From the NCBI RefSeq assembly GCF_001598215.1, contig NZ_BCXJ01000005.1:434001-498000 (forward strand): a stretch of 64,000 nt of DNA. Reading direction: 5' to 3'. Of the stretch, positions 59,661 to 64,000 are shown one piece after another (the first letter of the stretch is position 1; every line of letters begins with the position of its first letter). Origin of the DNA: Shouchella clausii. Its GTDB lineage: Bacteria; Bacillota; Bacilli; Bacillales; Bacillaceae_D. Below the pieces are notes generated by a model. It was not told the origin of the DNA and searched no databases. It saw only the letters and a program-made list of their open reading frames with translations. The position numbers were made by a program, and so were the translations under genes.

Positions 59661-60117
59661 GGATGGTGAGTATTAAAGAAGAAATGAGGATACGACGACA
59701 ACCATATCTGCTCTTATGCTTCTCAAAAATAAAACTAATGAGCCTTTTCCACTTTGAATTTTTATCTGAGTGCTTAAAAGTATTAATTTTATAAAATAAG
59801 TGTTACGTGGAATACCGGAAATTTTGATTAATGCCTTCACAGGATAATCGAGCCTTAGTTCATATATTACTTTTATTTTTTGTTTTGTCGTAATTTGTTT
59901 TCTTCTTGAACTAACTTTTTTAAATAGAATTTTCCATTTAATAATATGTATAAATTTTTAGTCCCACCTGGCTTATGTTCAGTTGGGCTTTTTTGTATTT
60001 AATGAATATTTTTTTAAATATTGCTCTTATTTTTGGCATTTCATAAAAAAACTTGTTGAAGGTTATGAAAGGGGAAATCATCACCCTCCTTTGCAGTTGC
60101 GAAAGGAGAGGAAATGC
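59661..60117. other. intergenic region at the edge of the conjugative-element remnant
   Basis: About 450 A+T-rich bases. The only structure is the terminator-like hairpin at 59963-59994; the left border of the element remnant probably lies here, since Tn916-type genes begin at 60118. Confidence 0.45.
59963..59994 (+). terminator. terminator-like hairpin before the Orf7-like gene
   Basis: CCCACCTG-gcttatgtt-CAGTTGGG followed by CTTTTTT; one mismatch in the stem. It lies 120 bases upstream of the Orf7-like gene and could end a transcript from the lost part of the element or act as an attenuator. Confidence 0.6.
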
Positions 60118-60555
60118 GTGATAGAACCAGATCGTACCGAGTGGCAAGTTCGCTGTGCATTTAACGCCTTTTGTAAACGAGTATTGAAAAATGAAGCAAT
60201 CAATATTTATAACGAAAGGCAGCAACGACAAGCAAAGGAAATGACATCTTCGGATCTTACATCACAAGAAGAAAATCAGCTCTATACCTTAGATAAGCAA
60301 TATGAAGGAGAAGAAGGGCAAAGTTTTCAAGTGGCTGGAAAGACAATAACTCCGAAATTACTTGCTGAAGCGTTGCATACTTTGCCAAAAGAAAAGCGTA
60401 AAACCGTCCTATTATACTACTTTTTTGACAAATCAGATGTAGAAATAGCTGAACTACTCGATATTCCACGTAGTACCGTTCAGTATAGGCGGACAAGCTC
60501 TTTCAAAAGGTTAAGACGATTTTTGGAGGAACATGCAGATGAACGGAGTGATTAA
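60118..60555 (+). CDS. Tn916 Orf7-like sigma factor
   Basis: A 145-residue sigma-70 region-4-type regulator. LAEALHTLPKEKRKTVLLYYFFDKSDVEIAELLDIPRSTVQYRRTSSFKRLRRFLEE is a sigma4 helix-turn-helix and matches Tn916 Orf7 (140 residues) in length and layout. Orf7 drives expression of excision and transfer genes of Tn916-type conjugative elements. GTG 60118 is used: AAAGGAGAGG precedes it; an in-frame reading back to 59983 is noncoding. The Orf8-like gene overlaps its end, as in Tn916. Confidence 0.85.
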   Translation: MIEPDRTEWQVRCAFNAFCKRVLKNEAINIYNERQQRQAKEMTSSDLTSQEENQLYTLDKQYEGEEGQSFQVAGKTITPKLLAEALHTLPKEKRKTVLLYYFFDKSDVEIAELLDIPRSTVQYRRTSSFKRLRRFLEEHADERSD

Positions 60556-60790
60556 TTCTAATGTTGGAAACAACGAGCGTGGTTTATTGCCGTATCCAAT
60601 TATTTTAGCTGCAAATAAGGGTGAGCCAGAAGCAATGAAAGTAGTTGTTCTACATTATGGAAGCTATATGACAAGCCTATCCATGCGTAAGATCCGTGAT
60701 GATCAAGGGAACACGTATTGGGGCGATGAAGATACACGCGAACGCTTACGAGCGAAGCTTATGCAATCTGTTTTAGCTTTCAAAATTTGA
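60539..60790 (+). CDS. Tn916 Orf8-like helix-turn-helix protein
   Basis: An 83-residue protein. LLPYPIILAANKGEPEAMKVVVLHYGSYMTSLSMRKIRDDQGNTYWGDEDTRERLRAKLMQSVLAFKI is the family pattern of conjugative-transposon HTH_16 proteins (Tn916 Orf8). ATG 60539 follows GGAGG by eight bases within the end of the Orf7 gene (17-base overlap). In complete elements xis and int follow; here the integrase fragment begins in the last codons, so the excisionase gene is missing. Confidence 0.82.
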   Translation: MNGVINSNVGNNERGLLPYPIILAANKGEPEAMKVVVLHYGSYMTSLSMRKIRDDQGNTYWGDEDTRERLRAKLMQSVLAFKI

Positions 60791-61713
60791 ATACAGAATG
60801 GTTAGGTTTTCCTTCATTAATCATATATTTGTTCTTTGACAAAGAAAGCACGGAAGATAACGTTGTGCAGTATAAACTAAAAAATCAGATACGTTATATT
60901 AGAAATGTTCAAGAGTTGTTTTCCACGGCAATGAATCGAGCTGTTGTTTTAGGAATGGCCGAAAGTAATCCATCGAAAGTTGTTGGAAATGTGAAAAAGA
61001 CAAAGACAAAAATAGATTTTTGGACAAAAGAAGAATTTGAAAAAGTCATCTCTCTTTTTTATAAGGAAGACTACTATCAACACTTTTTATTTATCTCATT
61101 GGGGTTTTTATTTATGACAGGTATGCGGATTGGAGAAGCCACTGCAATTCAATGGGAAGATATTGATTTTGACAAAGGGCTGTTATCTATCGATAAAACA
61201 CTTTACTATAAGAATTTGGATAACTATTCTTTTGTAGAACCAAAAACAAAAGCTAGTGTTCGTCATATTGCATTAGATGGGGATACATTAATGTTACTCC
61301 ACGAATGGAAGGACGTGCAGCAATCTGTCGTTCAAACCAATTCTGTAATGAGCTATAATGGCATCCCCACACAAAAGCATACGTTAGCGAATGCCATTAC
61401 ACGTTTTTCAAAAAAAGCTGGGGTTCATCGAATTAGATTACATGCTTTAAGACATTCTCACGCTTCTTTGCTTATTAGTATGGCGAAAACCCATTAAATT
61501 AATGACCGCCTAGGGCAAGAAGATATTGAAACGACACTTGGTACCTATGGACATTTGTATCCAAACAGTAGCTTTGAAGTAGCCCATAAATTAGAAGGTA
61601 TTATGTCTTACCAAATAGCAACAGAAAATGAAGATACTTCACCTAAAAATCAATTCACTGCTCGTTACTTACGTAAAGGTTTAAAAACAAATAATGCAAT
61701 AACAATGCAATGA
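60787..61713 (+). pseudogene. tyrosine integrase of a Tn916-type element, N-terminus lost and nonsense codon
   Basis: Tyrosine recombinase remnant. It joins the Orf8 end at 60787 and has lost the arm-binding domain and part of the core-binding domain (the first about 30 codons look unrelated). The catalytic domain keeps TGMRIGEATAIQWEDIDF with the first Arg and HALRHSHASLL with the His-x-x-Arg pair. At 61495 a TAA codon interrupts the frame; without it the frame continues INDRLGQEDIETTLGTYGHLYPN, with the catalytic Tyr in TYGHL, to TGA at 61711-61713. The visible protein therefore lacks the nucleophile. It lies 57 bases from the guaA stop codon, as expected for an integrase gene next to its attachment site. 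Confidence 0.88.
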
Positions 61714-61717
61714 AAAT

Positions 61718-61763
61718 AGAGTAAAGAGCCGAAACCCTTGTAAACAAAGGGGTTTCAGCTCTC
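61718..61763. terminator. guaA terminator
   Basis: AGAGCTGAAACCC ... GGGTTTCGGCTCT on the minus strand, a 13-base-pair stem with a G-T/A-C offset, followed by TTACTC. It begins seven bases after the guaA stop codon and lies between convergent guaA and the integrase remnant. Confidence 0.75.
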
Positions 61764-61769
61764 CTTCTA

Positions 61770-63317
61770 CTACTCCCACTCAATCGTAGAAGGTGGCTTG
61801 CTCGTAATGTCGTACACAATCCGGTTGACGTGTTCGACTTCGTTGACGATCCGGGTGGAGATGATTTCCAGCACGTCCCATGGAATGCGCGCCCAATCGG
61901 ACGTCATGCCGTCAATCGAGGTAACGGCGCGGATGCCGACTGTGTAATCGTATGTGCGTGTGTCGCCCATAACGCCAACGCTTCGCATATTCGGCAATGC
62001 CGTAAAGTATTGCCAAATTTCGCGGTCAAGCCCGGCTTTTTTGATTTCTTCACGCAAGATTGCGTCTGATTCACGGACAATTTTTAGCTTCTCATCGGTA
62101 ATTTCGCCAAGGACGCGAATGCCGAGGCCTGGGCCAGGGAATGGTTGGCGCCATACAATCTCATCTGGAATGCCAAGTTCTGTGCCAAGAGCACGCACTT
62201 CGTCTTTAAATAGCGCATTGAGTGGCTCAATTAATTCAAAAGCCATGTCTTCTGGCAAACCGCCTACATTATGGTGCGATTTAATCGTTTGGGCCGTGTC
62301 TGTTCCTGACTCAATGATGTCGGTATAAAGTGTTCCTTGAGCGAGGAAGTCCATTTTCTTATCTTTTAGTTTTGCCGCTTCTTCATCAAAGACGTAAATA
62401 AATTCGTTGCCGATAATTTTCCGTTTTTGTTCTGGATCGGTAACGCCTTTTAATTTAGTCAAGAACCGTTCTGATGCGTCAATTTTGACGACATTCATGT
62501 TAAAGCCTTGGCTGAATGTTTCCATGACGCTTTCTGCTTCTCCTTTGCGAAGCAAGCCATGGTCAATGAACATGCATGTCAATTGATCGCCAATGGCTTT
62601 ATGGATGAGCACCGCCACTACGGAGGAGTCAACGCCACCGCTTAATGCGCACAACACGTGGCGGTCCCCTACTTGTTCGCGGATTTTCTTGATTTCCTCT
62701 TCAATGAAGTTTTCCATTGACCAATCGCCTTTAGCGCCGCAAATGTCAAACGCAAAATTTTTCAAAAGGTCATTGCCAAATTCGGAATGCCGCACTTCGG
62801 GATGAAACTGCACGCCGTACAAGTTGCGGGACTCATCGCTCATAGCTGCAACTGGGCAGGAAGGATTGGAAGCGTCGACGGTAAAGCCCTCTGGAGGAGC
62901 CACAATTTTGTCGCCATGGCTCATCCAAACGGTTTGCTCAATAGGCAAGCCTTTAAAGAGCGACGATTGGTTTTCCACATTTAATAACGCTTTTCCGTAT
63001 TCACGATGGGAAGCCTTGTCGACTTTGCCGCCAAAGTGATGTGTCATTAATTGGACGCCATAACAAATCCCTAAAATCGGAATGCCTAAATCATAAATGG
63101 CAGGGTCGCATTTAGGGGAACCTTCTGCATACGCGCTGTTAGGCCCGCCTGAAAAGATAATGCCGATTGGGTTCATTTCTTTTAATTCATCCGCCGTCAG
63201 TTTGTGTGAATGCAGTTCGCTATACACACCGAGGTCGCGGATCCGTCTTGTGATCAGTTGATTGTATTGCCCACCAAAGTCAAGGACAACAATCGTTTCA
63301 TGATTCGTTACTTGCAT
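61770..63317 (-). CDS. guaA: GMP synthase (glutamine-hydrolysing)
   Basis: Cytosolic purine enzyme converting XMP to GMP with ATP and glutamine, 515 residues. The class I glutaminase triad is Cys85 in GICYG, His172 and Glu174 in FHPEV. The ATP pyrophosphatase P-loop SGGVDSS is at 226-232, and the C-terminal dimerisation/XMP part ends IEWE. ATG 63317 follows AAAGGGTGAAG. No purine riboswitch is seen in its leader. A Tn916-type integrase remnant is next to its 3' end, a known target of guaA-specific integrases; the gene itself is intact. Confidence 0.97.
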   Translation of the reverse strand: MQVTNHETIVVLDFGGQYNQLITRRIRDLGVYSELHSHKLTADELKEMNPIGIIFSGGPNSAYAEGSPKCDPAIYDLGIPILGICYGVQLMTHHFGGKVDKASHREYGKALLNVENQSSLFKGLPIEQTVWMSHGDKIVAPPEGFTVDASNPSCPVAAMSDESRNLYGVQFHPEVRHSEFGNDLLKNFAFDICGAKGDWSMENFIEEEIKKIREQVGDRHVLCALSGGVDSSVVAVLIHKAIGDQLTCMFIDHGLLRKGEAESVMETFSQGFNMNVVKIDASERFLTKLKGVTDPEQKRKIIGNEFIYVFDEEAAKLKDKKMDFLAQGTLYTDIIESGTDTAQTIKSHHNVGGLPEDMAFELIEPLNALFKDEVRALGTELGIPDEIVWRQPFPGPGLGIRVLGEITDEKLKIVRESDAILREEIKKAGLDREIWQYFTALPNMRSVGVMGDTRTYDYTVGIRAVTSIDGMTSDWARIPWDVLEIISTRIVNEVEHVNRIVYDITSKPPSTIEWE

Positions 63318-63518
63318 GCAGCTTCACCCTTTGCTAAAGAAATTCTATATAGGAAAAAAAGTCAATCGCTATCGCAAATAAAACGGCTACAAGAGCAATC
63401 GCCCCTCGGCATTGCCTTTGCAGCCATATAAATGAATGCTCTCCCCTTTGTTTCGGGATCACGCATTTCTTTATGCAGCTTATACGCCAATAATCATAAC
63501 AAGCCTGCTTGAATGCGG

Positions 63519-64000
63519 TCAAGTTCTGATTTTGTTGAGGATGTTTTTCCAATTTTCATGAAAGCGGTCCCCGTCAATGTTAGGTTTTTTATTGCTGTAT
63601 AAATATTGCTCGTAGGCCTCGGTTAGCTCCCGCATTCCAGTAGACTCCAGTTCGCTGTCCACGTCGGTTGCATATTCACGCAACGTCTGCGTTGTTTTCC
63701 GCTTATAGCCATGAAAACCGAGCAACCATAGCAAGCGCTCATAGGAGCGGACAAAGGTCTCTGTTCGCCCGTCATTTTTGTACATTCCGCTTACATAAGC
63801 ACGGGCAATCGCTTTGCGGAACAGAAACAAAACCAACGCCGCCACTGCAAGTATCCCTATAGCGGCTCCTAGCCACCAGCTCGGGCCTTCTTTCGTTTGG
63901 CCTAACGTTTGTGATTCATCTGTTTCTTCTTCGTTTTCAGGCTCTTGCACTTCGTCTTCATCCTGCTCAGGCTCTTCTCTTTGTTCAGGCTCCATATCCT
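63519..64000 (-). CDS. yebA: C-terminal end of a YebA-like transglutaminase/DUF4129 membrane protein
   Basis: Only the last 160 codons are inside the window; the frame stays open to the right edge and the Met at 63995 is internal. A very acidic stretch (PEQREEPEQDEDEVQEPENEEE) is followed by one transmembrane helix (WWLGAAIGILAVAALVLFLF) and a DUF4129 cytoplasmic tail (ETFVRSYERLLWLLGFHGYKRKTTQTLREYATDVD). In Bacillus subtilis yebA (transglutaminase-like, with eight membrane helices) directly precedes guaA, as here, after moxR- and yeaD-type genes. Gene name by synteny plus this tail. Confidence 0.8.
   Translation of the reverse strand, partial: DMEPEQREEPEQDEDEVQEPENEEETDESQTLGQTKEGPSWWLGAAIGILAVAALVLFLFRKAIARAYVSGMYKNDGRTETFVRSYERLLWLLGFHGYKRKTTQTLREYATDVDSELESTGMRELTEAYEQYLYSNKKPNIDGDRFHENWKNILNKIRT

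Noticed and set aside
63318-63518. Purine riboswitch or clear promoter before guaA
   Set aside because: Conserved aptamer words (GTTTCTACC, ACCGTAAAT) are absent, and TTGACT/TATAGA words are too closely spaced for a standard promoter.
1-64000. CRISPR array, tRNA or rRNA genes, complete insertion sequences
   Set aside because: No regularly spaced repeats, cloverleaf-like tails with CCA, rRNA words or intact transposase genes were found.

Overview
The window looks like a chromosome segment of an alkaliphilic Bacillaceae bacterium close to Shouchella (Bacillus) clausii. This is inferred from Bacillus-type gene content (htpG, YfhD, YhcN, YisL and SwrC relatives, yebA-guaA order), strong AGGAGG ribosome sites, frequent GTG/TTG starts and A+T-rich intergenic DNA. 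No rRNA, tRNA or CRISPR array was seen.

Region 1 (1-32 kb) is mostly intact housekeeping and metabolic DNA on the minus strand. It holds an L-lactate permease with LutR and cre-like sites, a P450, an AbgT transporter, htpG behind a perfect CIRCE operator, and a LysM-tailed 5'-nucleotidase. A proline catabolic locus follows (P5C dehydrogenase, a sigma-54 activator, proline dehydrogenase), with a sigma-54 promoter in front of each enzyme gene. Then come a spore lipoprotein with a sigma-G-like promoter, a guanine-riboswitch purine permease, a phosphotransferase/efflux pair and the dhaKLM operon. A three-gene block resembling steroid or terpenoid oxidation (KstD-like flavoprotein, SDR, SnoaL-like) precedes an RND pump gene (swrC-like) broken by one frameshift.

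Region 2 (32-59.7 kb) is an accessory belt of regulator-plus-transporter modules: TetR/RND, MarR/MFS, HrtBA-like ABC with TetR, MarR with a 14-helix MFS that has an unannotated 18-residue leader peptide, a YvfTU/YvfRS-like two-component/ABC locus, LysE, TetR/GAP and others. Many have palindromic operators visible beside the promoter. The belt also holds decayed genes: an MFS C-terminal remnant, a membrane protein with an early stop, two frameshifted SRPBCC genes, an internally deleted PhnB-type gene and part of a CPBP protein. ArsR/AHSA1/DoxX/VOC/AraC genes of the kind often found together lie among them.

Region 3 (59.9-64 kb) is the remnant of a Tn916-family conjugative element (Orf7-like sigma factor, Orf8-like protein, integrase with lost N-terminus and a nonsense codon). 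It sits against the 3' end of guaA, a known integration target. The window ends in the yebA-like gene upstream of guaA.

The points most worth a second look are the uORF/leader cascade before the 14-helix MFS gene, the A_AAA_AAG frameshift in the RND gene, the KstD-like cluster, the tandem nitroreductase, the guaA-linked element remnant and the CIRCE control of htpG. I did not find a clear-cut new defence or mobile system.
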